Notes: a model not told the origin generated them from the letters alone. 20,484 nucleotides of DNA from Thermoflexibacter sp. (GCA_025455345.1 JALOMS010000032.1:1-20484); one strand, 5' to 3'. Counted from the stretch's first letter, positions 1 to 7,570 are shown. Made by a program: numbers and translations.

Positions 1-981
1 GTAGATTTTGGCGATGGGACTCCCCAAAAACTTGGTATGCAAAGAATAGATGGCAATATCTTAATTTTTACAGTTCGGAGTAAAGATGCTGTTAATAAAC
101 TTAAAGTAGGAGATGAATTAAAATTTGACAATTCGGGGCTTTTAGCTGTGCAATATTATCATAGACACCAAGTCCCAAGCAAAGAATATTATGTTTACGA
201 CCAATACCGAAACGAAAAAGGAGAACCAAAATATCCGCAACGCCCTATGTTGTTAGGACCTTTGTTTGCCGCCGCCTCCTCGGGTGCTGTGCCGACTGGA
301 AAATTCAAAGGCAAGATTATAATTGTCCAAAATATGCACGATGGTGGGGCTTTCCCATGGCACGCTGATTGGTATCGCAGTCGCGCAAAGGAATTTTTAG
401 GTGATGAAGCGGATAAAAACTTGCGAATATGGTTTACTGACCATGCCAATCATGGCGACTATCCTTTTCAACCTGAGCCTACAAAAGATATTGTGTATTT
501 AGGGGTATTACATCAGGCACTTCGTGATTTAAGTGCATGGGTTGAGAAAGGAATTGAGCCACCTTTGAGTACCAATTATAAGATTAACAATGGGCAAGTA
601 ACTTTCCCTGAAAATGCAAAACTTCGCAGAGGCATTCAACCTGTTGCTACTGTCAAAGCCAATGGGAAAATCAGAGATGAGGTTAAAGCAGGTCGCAAAG
701 TTACACTGGAAGCGGAGTTAGAAGTACCAGAGAATGCTGGTAAAATAGTTTCAGCAGCTTGGAATTTTGAGGGTGGTAAAGACTTCATTGAAGTTAACAA
801 CACTGAAATCAAATATTACACTTCCAAAGGAGATAGGGCAAAAATCAAAATTACCTATACTTTCAAAAAGGCAGGAACTTATTTCCCAACGGTACTCGTA
901 GTTTCGCAAAGACAAGGAGATAGGCAAACGCCTTTTGCCAGAATACAAAATCTGGGAAGCACAAGAGTAGAAGTAAAATAA
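1..981 (+). CDS. Probable secreted alpha/beta-hydrolase-like protein with C-terminal PKD-like domain (5' end outside window)
   Basis: The reading frame is open from the first base of the window, so this is the 3' part of a longer gene; the first ATG at 37 is probably internal. The first half contains hydrolase-like segments: a GKIIIVQNMHDGGAFPWHAD stretch, where an acidic residue of a catalytic triad could lie, and later TDHANHGDYP, which could supply the histidine. The last ~100 residues look like a PKD-type beta-sandwich: AAWNFEGG resembles the usual W-D-F-G-D-G start, and GTYFPTVLV resembles the G-xY-x-V strand. The protein ends cleanly in VEVK. This arrangement suggests an exported enzyme, but the signal peptide and nucleophile elbow would be upstream. 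Substrate is unknown. The family call is by motif only and moderately secure; the gene being real is near certain. No terminator hairpin was seen after it. Confidence 0.55.
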   Translation, partial: VDFGDGTPQKLGMQRIDGNILIFTVRSKDAVNKLKVGDELKFDNSGLLAVQYYHRHQVPSKEYYVYDQYRNEKGEPKYPQRPMLLGPLFAAASSGAVPTGKFKGKIIIVQNMHDGGAFPWHADWYRSRAKEFLGDEADKNLRIWFTDHANHGDYPFQPEPTKDIVYLGVLHQALRDLSAWVEKGIEPPLSTNYKINNGQVTFPENAKLRRGIQPVATVKANGKIRDEVKAGRKVTLEAELEVPENAGKIVSAAWNFEGGKDFIEVNNTEIKYYTSKGDRAKIKITYTFKKAGTYFPTVLVVSQRQGDRQTPFARIQNLGSTRVEVK

Positions 982-1087
982 CACTTATAGCCATTTTATT
1001 ATCATCAATAAAAAAATTGGATTAAAATGAAGAAATTTGTAATAGATAACTTGTTTTAATAATTATTCTTAATTGCTTTTTTATGAA

Positions 1088-1281
1088 CCCATCGATATAA
1101 TCGTCATAAAACCTTACATGGGTATTACGCAGGAAGAGAATCAAAGATTTATAGTAATTCCTATTTCTCAATACTTCACCCATGTAAGGATTGATGAAAA
1201 AATGATTGATTAGTGTATTTATTACCTTCTCTATCAGAATTTCCTTCCTCTCTTTTCCTTTTGCTTATTTTTTACTTTCAT
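1088..1281 (-). pseudogene. Decayed internal fragment of a PepSY-TM protein, paralogous to the intact gene at 6074-7441
   Basis: Read on the minus strand this stretch encodes KGKERKEILIEKVIN, then FINPYMGEVLRNRNYYKSL, then LRNTHVRFYDDYI. It matches residues ~98-158 of the intact PepSY protein in this window (KGKERKENLIEKAIN, FINPYTGEVLGNRNYYKSL, LRNIHVRFYDGWI), about three quarters identical by eye. A frameshift lies near 1260, where four T occur on the plus strand against five in the intact gene (7120s), so VKNKQ is in another frame from the rest. Past YIDG the frame runs ~20 unrelated residues to a stop at 1022-1024. Neither the N-terminal membrane segments nor the later transmembrane helices are present, so it is a fragment and not a gene. 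It probably derives from a former second copy of the iron-reductase-like gene or a partial duplication. Confidence 0.85.
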
Positions 1282-1432
1282 TGTTGCAAAAAATAAGTAC
1301 AATATTGTTGCGGAAACTATGTTAAATTTTTAGCAACCTTTAAGGGAGCAAGTAAAAAATATTATATGTTTCAGGGCAAAGAAAAAATCCCTCTTTTTGA
1401 TTTATCAAATAAAATTTTGAATACTGAATGAG

Positions 1433-1482
1433 GAATTTTGAATATCGAAGTTTTGCAATTCATCATTCGATATTCAAAATTC
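1433..1482. repeat. 17-bp perfect inverted repeat with a related direct unit beside it
   Basis: Arms GAATTTTGAATATCGAA (1433-1449) and TTCGATATTCAAAATTC (1466-1482) are exact reverse complements around a 16-nt centre. A related third unit, ATTTTGAATACTGAA, sits just left at about 1414-1428, so the element is built from several copies of a unit like TCNATATTCAAAATTC. The structure looks like a dispersed palindromic repeat of a Bacteroidota genome; no T-tract suggests an ordinary terminator. No second copy was found elsewhere in the window. Confidence 0.7.
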
Positions 1483-1568
1483 TGTATGCGATATTTTTAT
1501 TAGAAAAAAAGAAAGTGCTTTTATATCAGTAACTAAGTCCTCTATCTACTCTCACCCTTTTACTCCAA

Positions 1569-2282
1569 TTACCTATCAAAAACCCTCCGCCTAAACTCCA
1601 TGAATAGCTTGCCAAACACCATAAAATAGACGGCTATTCCTGCAAGAAATGTGAAGGTCAAATCTTCTCCTTTCAGCACATTATCAAAGAGTTGATATGC
1701 CCAAAATACAGGGATTACTCCAAAAAAATATTTCAAAGCATTGGGGATTAAAAAAGAAAGCATAGGGAGCAAAAGTAGCAAATCTACACCTTTGAAAAAT
1801 GCCATGCCTTCTATCTTATTTTTTGCAAAAGTGGCAACTACAAGCGTGATGAAAGGCGCAGTCATGCCCAACTGGAAAGAGAGGAAGAGCGCACTTCCCA
1901 AAGGAAGGCTAATCAATCCATTGGACTGAATCATGGCAAAAGCACCTACGCAAGAAAGAAAAGTAGCAAACGAAAGCCTATACAGCAAGAAAAAAGATGG
2001 CGTAATTGGCAGTATGCGAATGACTTGTAATACATTTTCATCTTTTTCTTCTAAAATCATAAAGGCAGTGATAAACCCGAACATAATTGCCGCCTGCACA
2101 CTCCCAAACATCACAATATAAGGATAATAAGCCTCCATGACAGGGTATTTTGCGCCAATGTAAGGTACAAAATAACGTACAAATAAAACCATGGTTACAG
2201 GCGTAGTTAAAAATGTGAGCAAGGTCTTATCTCTCAAAATATTTTTCAAATCACTGATAATCAGTGTAATAATTTTAATCAT
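1569..2282 (-). CDS. ABC-2 type transporter permease (last gene of TetR-controlled exporter operon)
   Basis: A 237-aa integral membrane protein with about six hydrophobic segments and a charged cytoplasmic N-terminus. ILEEKDENVLQVIRILPITP, between the second and third segments, is the short cytoplasmic motif (E-x-x-EN-x-LQ-x-x-x-x-x-P) typical of small ABC-2 permeases that pair with an ATPase. It starts 4 nt after the preceding permease stops, so it is almost certainly co-translated with it. The pair resembles the two-permease-plus-ATPase arrangement of the mycobacterial fluoroquinolone exporter type (Rv2686c-Rv2688c), but the substrate cannot be told. Drug or lipid-like export is the general expectation for such TetR-linked systems. 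Confidence 0.85.
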   Translation of the reverse strand: MIKIITLIISDLKNILRDKTLLTFLTTPVTMVLFVRYFVPYIGAKYPVMEAYYPYIVMFGSVQAAIMFGFITAFMILEEKDENVLQVIRILPITPSFFLLYRLSFATFLSCVGAFAMIQSNGLISLPLGSALFLSFQLGMTAPFITLVVATFAKNKIEGMAFFKGVDLLLLLPMLSFLIPNALKYFFGVIPVFWAYQLFDNVLKGEDLTFTFLAGIAVYFMVFGKLFMEFRRRVFDR

Positions 2283-2286
2283 AATC

Positions 2287-2982
2287 TTAAATACTTAGAT
2301 TTTTTTTCATCAATTTCAATGCTCCGAAATAGCTTGCCATTGTCCAAAAGATTAACAAGGTATATGTATAAATAATATGCTCATTATCAGTATTTTTCTC
2401 AAAAGAAATCTGATATAAATCTATGGCAGGTTGCGTTGGGAAAAGTACAAACCATACAGTAGGAAGTACCTCAAAATAGCCCAAAAAAGGCGTACTTAAC
2501 AATAAGATTACCCCTAATGCTTTTAGAATGTAGGTATTAAAAACAGATTCGCCAGCCACTACCATAAATCCAATGAAAGAAAACAGATAAGTGGTGAGTA
2601 TAGAAGCAAAAGCATAGTGAATGTATTGAAAATCAAAACCTTTGGTAGCAAACGCCATGGCAAAGCAACAGAAAAGAGAGATGAGCGTAAGCGCGCTTGC
2701 CTTAGAGAAAATGTACCATTGGATTTCCATGGGGCTTACTGCTAAGGCTTGTAAGGTGTTCTCATTTTTTTCAAATAAGACCATTACCCCCACAAATAAA
2801 AATCCAAGCAGAGCAGGGTCGTTAAAAATGACCAGAATGAGTAACTTTTCCATGTCCCCAAGTGTTGCTAATCCTTGAAAAGCCCCTGTATATAAGATAG
2901 TTACCGCCAAAGAAATTCCTATAATTTTATTCCTTTGCAACAGGATAAAATCATAAATAAGAAGATGTTTTAACTGTTTCAT
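2287..2982 (-). CDS. ABC-2 type transporter permease
   Basis: A 231-aa protein with about six hydrophobic helices. It shares with the next gene a motif after the second helix, LFEKNENTLQALAVSPM, the same E-x-x-EN-x-LQ pattern, so the two permeases are paralogues that probably form a heterodimeric channel. Its ATG overlaps the stop of the ATPase gene by 4 nt (2979-2982), indicating translational coupling. It ends 4 nt before the second permease. Membrane location and exporter role are family knowledge; the substrate is unknown. Confidence 0.85.
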   Translation of the reverse strand: MKQLKHLLIYDFILLQRNKIIGISLAVTILYTGAFQGLATLGDMEKLLILVIFNDPALLGFLFVGVMVLFEKNENTLQALAVSPMEIQWYIFSKASALTLISLFCCFAMAFATKGFDFQYIHYAFASILTTYLFSFIGFMVVAGESVFNTYILKALGVILLLSTPFLGYFEVLPTVWFVLFPTQPAIDLYQISFEKNTDNEHIIYTYTLLIFWTMASYFGALKLMKKNLSI

Positions 2983-3824
2983 GCTAAGGTTTTTCCTGTT
3001 ACTTTGATGAAAATATCGTCCAAACTTGCTTCTTTGGAGTGCATAGAAGCGATTTCGTTTTGCTTGATGAGAGTTAAAAACTCCAAATTGTTGCCCAAAT
3101 TATCTAAGCTAAACTGATGAGCTGTATTTTCCCCTTTCATCAGCACTTCTACTACTCTTTGGCTATGTTGTAGTTTTAGATTCTGAGGTCTATCCATTGC
3201 CATAATTTCACCTTCTACAATAAAGGCTACCCTGTCGCAAATCTCATCAGCGTCGTGCATTTGGTGAGTAGTAACAAAGATAGTCTTGCCTTGCGCTTTC
3301 AAGTCCATGATAATATCTTTGACAATGCGCGCATTGACAGGGTCTAAGCCCGAAGTTGGTTCGTCTAAAAACAAAATATCAGGCTTGTGCATAAAGGAAC
3401 GAATAAAATTCAAACGCATTTTCATTCCTTTGGAAAATTCTGATACTCTTTTATTTGCGTCTTTTTCTAAGCCTACCATTCTCAGCAGGTCAAGCGGTTT
3501 GTGGCTTTGGGAATAAAAAGCACCAAAGAATTGCAAATTTTCTAAGGCAGAAAGTTTGAGGTAGTGATTGGGTAATTCAAAACACACGCCTATTTTTTCA
3601 TAAAGTGCTTTTTCCCAGCTACTTACTTCTTTATTGTCTATTTTTATGCTTCCTTCATAGCCTTGCAGTAGCTTGTAAAGAATTTTTTGCGTAGTGCTTT
3701 TCCCAGAGCCACTCGGACCCAAAAAGCCAAATACTTCTCCTTTTTCTATGCTGAAATCTATGTGCTTGATTGCCTTTGCGGTAGCATGAGGATAGGCATA
3801 AGCTAATTTTTTTGCTTCAATCAT
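2979..3824 (-). CDS. ABC transporter ATP-binding protein (exporter type)
   Basis: A 281-aa ATPase with all motifs in order: Walker A GPSGSGKST (36-44), signature FSKGMK (130-135, the SKGM variant usual in ABC-2 exporters), Walker B ILFLDEP (150-156), D-loop SGLDP and the H-loop histidine in VTTHQMHDADE (H187). The Q-loop reads GVCFELPN, so the usual Gln is a Glu (E83); this may be a subfamily trait. The ~70 residues after the H-loop form the extra C-terminal domain common in drug-export ATPases. It supplies energy to the two permeases encoded just downstream. The gene lies 17 nt after the TetR gene in the same direction, so it should be repressed by that regulator. Confidence 0.92.
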   Translation of the reverse strand: MIEAKKLAYAYPHATAKAIKHIDFSIEKGEVFGFLGPSGSGKSTTQKILYKLLQGYEGSIKIDNKEVSSWEKALYEKIGVCFELPNHYLKLSALENLQFFGAFYSQSHKPLDLLRMVGLEKDANKRVSEFSKGMKMRLNFIRSFMHKPDILFLDEPTSGLDPVNARIVKDIIMDLKAQGKTIFVTTHQMHDADEICDRVAFIVEGEIMAMDRPQNLKLQHSQRVVEVLMKGENTAHQFSLDNLGNNLEFLTLIKQNEIASMHSKEASLDDIFIKVTGKTLA

Positions 3825-3841
3825 AAGTTATTGGTTTTTAA

Positions 3842-4501
3842 TTAATTAATTTTCAAAGCTCTTTCCATTAAAAAAATAAGGTCATTGACTGCTTTGATGA
3901 GTTCTTCTTTATTTTTGCCAAATAGAGGTTTCCCTTCGCTAATATTCTTCTCAAAATCAATATGATACCTGTCTTGCAGAAGTTCTGTAATGCTCAAACT
4001 CATGGTAAGTAAGAAGTGTACGATTATGTCCGTAGCAATGCCTTCCTCAAATGTGCCTAACTTTTTTTCTGCCTCTATCCACTGCCTAAAAAAAATCTTA
4101 GCTTCTTCTTTCCACGTATGCAAATACGGCTTTACCTGCTCACTACTTTCCTTAAAACCAATGCGATACAAGAGCAAACTGCAAAGCGGGTGTTCCAAAT
4201 CAAAGTTGATTCCATGCAGGTACATAGCACGATAGTATTCCCAAAAATTAGGATAATCCTCTCTTTTTAAGGAAGTAATGTAGCTAATTTTGATTTCCTC
4301 GCTATACTTTTTTAAGTACAACCAAAGGTCAAGTTTGTCATCAAAGTATTGATAAACACTCCCTTTGGCAATCCCTAATTTTTTGACTATTTGCGTAATG
4401 CTTGCCGCCTGAAAATCGCGATAGGCAAACTCCTCTAAGGCAATTTGAACGAATCTATTGCGCTTTTCTTCTGATAAATTATAGAAGGTTTCTTTGGGCA
4501 T
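3842..4501 (-). CDS. TetR/AcrR family transcriptional regulator
   Basis: A 219-aa protein with an N-terminal TetR helix-turn-helix at about residues 34-54 (SITQIVKKLGIAKGSVYQYF, with the characteristic G-S-x-Y-x-Y-F end), followed by an all-helical ligand-binding region. The start at 4501 directly precedes the ETFYNLSEEKR helix usual in these proteins. It is the first gene of an operon with an ABC exporter ATPase and two permeases, and two similar 16-bp palindromes lie just upstream. This points to an autoregulated repressor that also controls the exporter, released by an unknown ligand. Confident for family; inferred for target. Confidence 0.9.
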   Translation of the reverse strand: MPKETFYNLSEEKRNRFVQIALEEFAYRDFQAASITQIVKKLGIAKGSVYQYFDDKLDLWLYLKKYSEEIKISYITSLKREDYPNFWEYYRAMYLHGINFDLEHPLCSLLLYRIGFKESSEQVKPYLHTWKEEAKIFFRQWIEAEKKLGTFEEGIATDIIVHFLLTMSLSITELLQDRYHIDFEKNISEGKPLFGKNKEELIKAVNDLIFLMERALKIN

Positions 4502-4512
4502 ATTTTTAAATG

Positions 4513-4528
4513 ATGACTAATCGGTCAT
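4513..4528. promoter_or_regulatory. TetR-like operator, proximal copy
   Basis: ATGACTAATCGGTCAT has outer half-sites ATGAC and GTCAT in inverted orientation, 12 nt upstream of the TetR start codon. It shares length and outer bases with the second site at 4546-4561; their centres are 33 bp apart, close to three helical turns. Likely bound by the adjacent TetR protein. Confidence 0.65.
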
Positions 4529-4541
4529 AAAGGTAAAATAA

Positions 4542-4565
4542 AAAAATGACTACATAGTCATTTTT
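4542..4565. promoter_or_regulatory. TetR-like operator, distal copy (perfect palindrome)
   Basis: Arms AAAAATGACTA (4542-4552) and TAGTCATTTTT (4555-4565) are exact reverse complements around CA. The core ATGACTACATAGTCAT matches the outer half-sites of the proximal copy. It lies just downstream of a possible -7 element, where a bound repressor would block transcription start. Confidence 0.7.
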
Positions 4566-4567
4566 AA

Positions 4568-4575
4568 CAAATTTA
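4568..4575 (-). promoter_or_regulatory. Candidate -7 element of the TetR/ABC operon promoter
   Basis: On the minus strand 4575-4568 reads TAAATTTG, a full match to the Bacteroidota -7 consensus TAnnTTTG. No good TTTG -33 element was found about 19 nt upstream, so the call is tentative. A start site ~7 nt downstream would lie in the perfect operator palindrome. Confidence 0.4.
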
Positions 4576-4702
4576 AACAAATTATTGCTTCTTTACTTTG
4601 CCTACTGATTTAAGACTTAGCCATGGTAAACCCTTTTTAGGTACAAGTATAATGCTTGTGGTAGTTGAGAACACCTTAAAAAAGTCCGACAAATTTCTAC
4701 CC

Positions 4703-5848
4703 TTATCTCTTTCGCTTATTCCACCAAATCATAAAGCCCGTAATAGGTAGGCTCGTGGCGAAAAGGCTTGCTAAAAATGCCAAAATCTTGCCTGTTATGC
4801 CAAACATTCTGCCTGTGTGCAGGTCATAATTAGAACTGCGAATCTTATCGCCTGTGGAGTAATTTTGGTACAAATCAGCCCTAAGTGGTTTGCCTGAATA
4901 CTGGTCGTAGTAGAAATTGCTTTGATTTCTCACCAAAGACGTGTAAGGATAGCGGAAAAGGACGCGAATAGTCGCCAAACTGTCTTGTGGGAGGTTTACA
5001 AACACCTGATTGAAGCCCTTGCCCTGCTCGGCAGCATGGAGATAACAATGTTGGACAAGTTCGCTTTTGGTAAGATTATTCTTAGTAATCGCTTCATTAT
5101 TAGTATCTTCACTAAATCTCACTTGCTGAACTTCACTTTTTACTTTTCCTGTGTGCGGTGGAGTGGAAACCACTTTTTCCTTATAAATCTGTTTGGAATT
5201 GGTAGCCCAATAGACAAGGTCTTTGACAGAATCAAACATCCACCAAATCCCTGTTAATGAGATAAATAGTAAAATCCATGACAAATAGAAACCATACACA
5301 CTATGAAAATCATAATTGATTTTTTTCCACCTTGCCGACCACTTTATGGTGAAAGCCTGTTTGAGGAATTTCACGTTTTTAGGAAACCACAAAATAATTC
5401 CTGAAATTAGTAAAATAAAGAAAATCAGTACGTTCCACTTAATAATTTCAGAACCCACCTCTCCCAAAAGTAGGGAAGTGTGAATATGCTCTACTACGTT
5501 CAGAAAATCAGTTTCCATGTCCCTCGTTCCTATGACTTCGCCAGAATAAGAGTGTAGTGAAATCATTTTGTTGCTTTGGGTGCGTACCATGACCGTACTT
5601 TCTGGTGCAGTTTTCCAGCGAACTTGGGTGATTTTTTCTTGGGGAAATGCCTTTTCTACTATGCCAATTGCTTCATTGACAGGAATTTTGGCTTTATTTT
5701 CTGGGCTTACATATAGGTATTTTGCTTGGGTAAAATCTCTGATTTCCTCCTCAAAAACGTAGAGGCAACCCGTCAGCGATACAATGAAAACAACTAAGCC
5801 CGAAGTCAAGCCCAGTATCAAATGAATTTTGTTAATGATTTTTCTCAT
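4703..5848 (-). CDS. PepSY-associated TM protein, probable inner-membrane ferric-siderophore reductase component
   Basis: A 381-aa membrane protein of the PepSY-TM family. It has an N-terminal helix (about 8-31), a periplasmic PepSY-like region, a helix pair at about 137-155 and 183-205, a second large periplasmic loop and a C-terminal helix (353-376). Candidate heme- or metal-binding histidines are H9 in the first helix, H121/H123 (VEHIHTSLLLG), H182 (NYDFHSVYGFY) and H344 (NYDLHTGRMFG). FoxB-type members of this family reduce ferric siderophores in the inner membrane. An upstream ATG (5878) exists, but the start at 5848 begins directly with the expected RKIINKIHLILG helix and overlaps the previous gene by ATGA, so I chose it. 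It is the last gene of the iron-uptake locus. Confidence 0.88.
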   Translation of the reverse strand: MRKIINKIHLILGLTSGLVVFIVSLTGCLYVFEEEIRDFTQAKYLYVSPENKAKIPVNEAIGIVEKAFPQEKITQVRWKTAPESTVMVRTQSNKMISLHSYSGEVIGTRDMETDFLNVVEHIHTSLLLGEVGSEIIKWNVLIFFILLISGIILWFPKNVKFLKQAFTIKWSARWKKINYDFHSVYGFYLSWILLFISLTGIWWMFDSVKDLVYWATNSKQIYKEKVVSTPPHTGKVKSEVQQVRFSEDTNNEAITKNNLTKSELVQHCYLHAAEQGKGFNQVFVNLPQDSLATIRVLFRYPYTSLVRNQSNFYYDQYSGKPLRADLYQNYSTGDKIRSSNYDLHTGRMFGITGKILAFLASLFATSLPITGFMIWWNKRKR

Positions 5849-6087
5849 AAAAGACAATAGTAAATCGTTGATAAACAAGTGATAATAAGTAAAATAGAAT
5901 AAATAATTATCCTATCGATTTTCAAGGCGAAAAGGTTGATAATAAAAATTGCCAAAAAAATAAAAAACCAAGTCAAGTGATTGTAAAATAATAGATAAAG
6001 ACAAAGTATTGGCAAACAAGCATTTATACTCATTAGCATAGGAATGAGCCAATGCTGTGCGAATGAATTGATTTTAGACTTTGGCAT
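5845..6087 (-). CDS. Small hydrophobic membrane protein between two PepSY genes
   Basis: An 80-aa protein rich in Ile, Leu, Phe and Tyr with three predicted membrane segments (about 17-36, 39-53, 59-78) and almost no soluble part. Its ATG lies inside the end of the preceding PepSY gene (14-nt overlap) and its stop overlaps the next PepSY start by ATGA, which argues strongly that it is a real, translationally coupled gene. I do not recognise a family. In Proteobacteria, small membrane proteins such as DUF3649 and DUF3325 accompany PepSY proteins in siderophore operons, and this may be a functional analogue; no sequence link was established. Confidence 0.7.
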   Translation of the reverse strand: MPKSKINSFAQHWLIPMLMSINACLPILCLYLLFYNHLTWFFIFLAIFIINLFALKIDRIIIYSILLIITCLSTIYYCLL

Positions 6088-7441
6088 ACGAATTTTTAAG
6101 CATTACTCTTTTTGTATTTTTCCTAATTTTAATGATTAAATACCTGAAAGTCAAAGCAATAAAAAATAGGTATAGCACTGCTTGGAATACGATAGCAGTC
6201 AGCCCTGTACCTACGGCAAAATGTGCCAAAAGAATCAGTACATATACCAAACTTATCACCCCCGCATAAGCACCAATGATGACTTCCGCAGGTTTACTAA
6301 AATATTTTACATTGCGTTTGATGTAAATATAAAAGCCTGTAACAGAGAGAAATCCAGAAGTAAGTCCAAAGAAAACATACAAGAACTTCACCCAAAATCC
6401 ACCAAAATTGCCAAAGTGTAGTGCTTCCTGCACCATATAAAGTTTTGCGCCTGCTCCCGATTGATGTATGTCAAACTTAAACTTGGTTTCCAACGTTTGC
6501 TTGTCAAAAACGATTTTATGCCGTTCTATTTCATAGGCTTTGCCCGCTACATCACCAAAAACGCTTACAGTTCTTTCCCCATCGTCAGAAAAAGCCAAAT
6601 ACTTAGGAATGAGTGTAGAAAATTCATTTTGAGTACGTTGCAATACTTTTTCTATGTCAAAACTCATTTGCAAATCTTCCTCTGGTTTGATGACTTGCTC
6701 AAACTTTTTCACACTTGGGTCTTTGATTCCAAACCATTTCATGTAGTTGGTTTGCATTCCGAGCCACGCTCCCGTAATGCCAATCATCAAGTTAAAAATC
6801 AGAGTAAGAACTCCAATGAGTTTATGCCAATCTGCAAAAAGCTGTCTGTAATTTTTTGTGCGAATACTGGCAAAAACAGCCTCTTTCATAAAGTTTCCAT
6901 AAATCACAAAGCCCAAAATTGTACTGATAACCAATGCGATACCGAAAATTCCTGTCGCCTGCCTACCAATCCAACCGTCATAAAATCGTACGTGAATATT
7001 ACGCAGGTAGAACGCCAAAGATTTGTAATAATTCCTGTTTCCCAGCACTTCACCAGTGTAAGGATTGATAAAAAGGTGATAGATTTGAGCATTTATGGCT
7101 TTTTCTATCAGATTTTCCTTGCGCTCTTTTCCTTTTTGCTTATTTTTTACTTCCTCTTGATAAGCAATGACAAGCAAAGCGTCCTCTTTTTTCTGTGGGA
7201 AACAGAGTTGCGCTATTTGTAAAGTGCTGTCTTGCTGTGCAGTATAAGATTTTGCCTTATCAAACAACAAGTTGTAGTTCAGTCTTTGATTTTGAGGATT
7301 GACTTTGAATAAATGAGGATTGGAGAGTACGTCTATCTCATCTTTGAATACCACCAATGCGCCTGTGATACTCAAAAATGCAATAAAAATACCTGTATAA
7401 AGTCCGAGCCAAGAGTGAACTGCCCAAAGTTTTTTCTTCAT
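6074..7441 (-). CDS. PepSY domain membrane protein, probable ferric-siderophore reductase
   Basis: A 455-aa PepSY-TM protein. The N-terminal helix (about 5-31) contains H9 (WAVHSWLGLYTG). A periplasmic region with the PepSY-like INPYTGEVLGNRNYYKSL (125-142) follows, then H150 (LRNIHVRFYDGW), a helix at 163-183, H206 (FADWHKLIG) opening the next helix, a second periplasmic region, H342 (EALHFGNFGGFW) and helices at 350-375, 386-408 and 414-437. The spaced membrane-edge histidines fit heme coordination as in FoxB-like reductases. It lies 129 nt after the TonB-dependent receptor with a hairpin terminator between, and overlaps the small membrane gene downstream by 14 nt. Its residues ~98-158 have a decayed copy at 1088-1281. 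Confidence 0.9.
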   Translation of the reverse strand: MKKKLWAVHSWLGLYTGIFIAFLSITGALVVFKDEIDVLSNPHLFKVNPQNQRLNYNLLFDKAKSYTAQQDSTLQIAQLCFPQKKEDALLVIAYQEEVKNKQKGKERKENLIEKAINAQIYHLFINPYTGEVLGNRNYYKSLAFYLRNIHVRFYDGWIGRQATGIFGIALVISTILGFVIYGNFMKEAVFASIRTKNYRQLFADWHKLIGVLTLIFNLMIGITGAWLGMQTNYMKWFGIKDPSVKKFEQVIKPEEDLQMSFDIEKVLQRTQNEFSTLIPKYLAFSDDGERTVSVFGDVAGKAYEIERHKIVFDKQTLETKFKFDIHQSGAGAKLYMVQEALHFGNFGGFWVKFLYVFFGLTSGFLSVTGFYIYIKRNVKYFSKPAEVIIGAYAGVISLVYVLILLAHFAVGTGLTAIVFQAVLYLFFIALTFRYLIIKIRKNTKRVMLKNSYAKV

Positions 7442-7480
7442 CTATTTAAAATTTAGAAAGGATTTTTAAAAGTTAAAAAG

Positions 7481-7501
7481 CTACCCTACAAGGCAGGGTA
7501 G
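7481..7501 (-). terminator. Hairpin terminator or attenuator between receptor and PepSY genes
   Basis: CTACCCT (7481-7487) and AGGGTAG (7495-7501) form a perfect 7-bp stem with a 7-nt loop. On the minus strand it is followed by CTTTTTAAC; on the plus strand by TTTTTT. It lies after the receptor stop and before the PepSY start, so it should reduce read-through into the PepSY genes. No convincing promoter was found between it and the PepSY start. Confidence 0.75.
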
Positions 7502-7570
7502 TTTTTTCAATATGGCTGAATATCAATTACCTAAAATCGGTATCATAGTAAATATAAATCTGAATGTATT

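Larger units (their letters stand above)
982..1568. other. Intergenic region without an intact gene
   Basis: This 587-base gap holds the PepSY relic (1088-1281), an operator-like sequence (1297-1311) and the palindromic repeat (1433-1482). The rest is AT-rich with no credible ORF. The gap separates the rightward hydrolase gene from the leftward-running ABC exporter operon, so it is a convergent 3' region where decayed DNA can persist. Confidence 0.8.

Noticed and set aside
4625..4665. Short ACAAG/CTTGT hairpin after the PepSY gene as a terminator
   Set aside because: Only a 5-bp stem and no T-tract follows on the relevant strand.
5849..5878. Upstream ATG for the second PepSY gene
   Set aside because: The ten extra residues are not typical of the family, while the ATG at 5848 starts directly at the expected helix and makes a 4-nt stop-start overlap.
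6461..7222. 253-codon plus-strand ORF opposite the PepSY gene
   Set aside because: It lies wholly inside the minus-strand PepSY-TM gene, which has clear family motifs; the translation shows no recognisable domain and is a shadow of the AT-rich coding strand.
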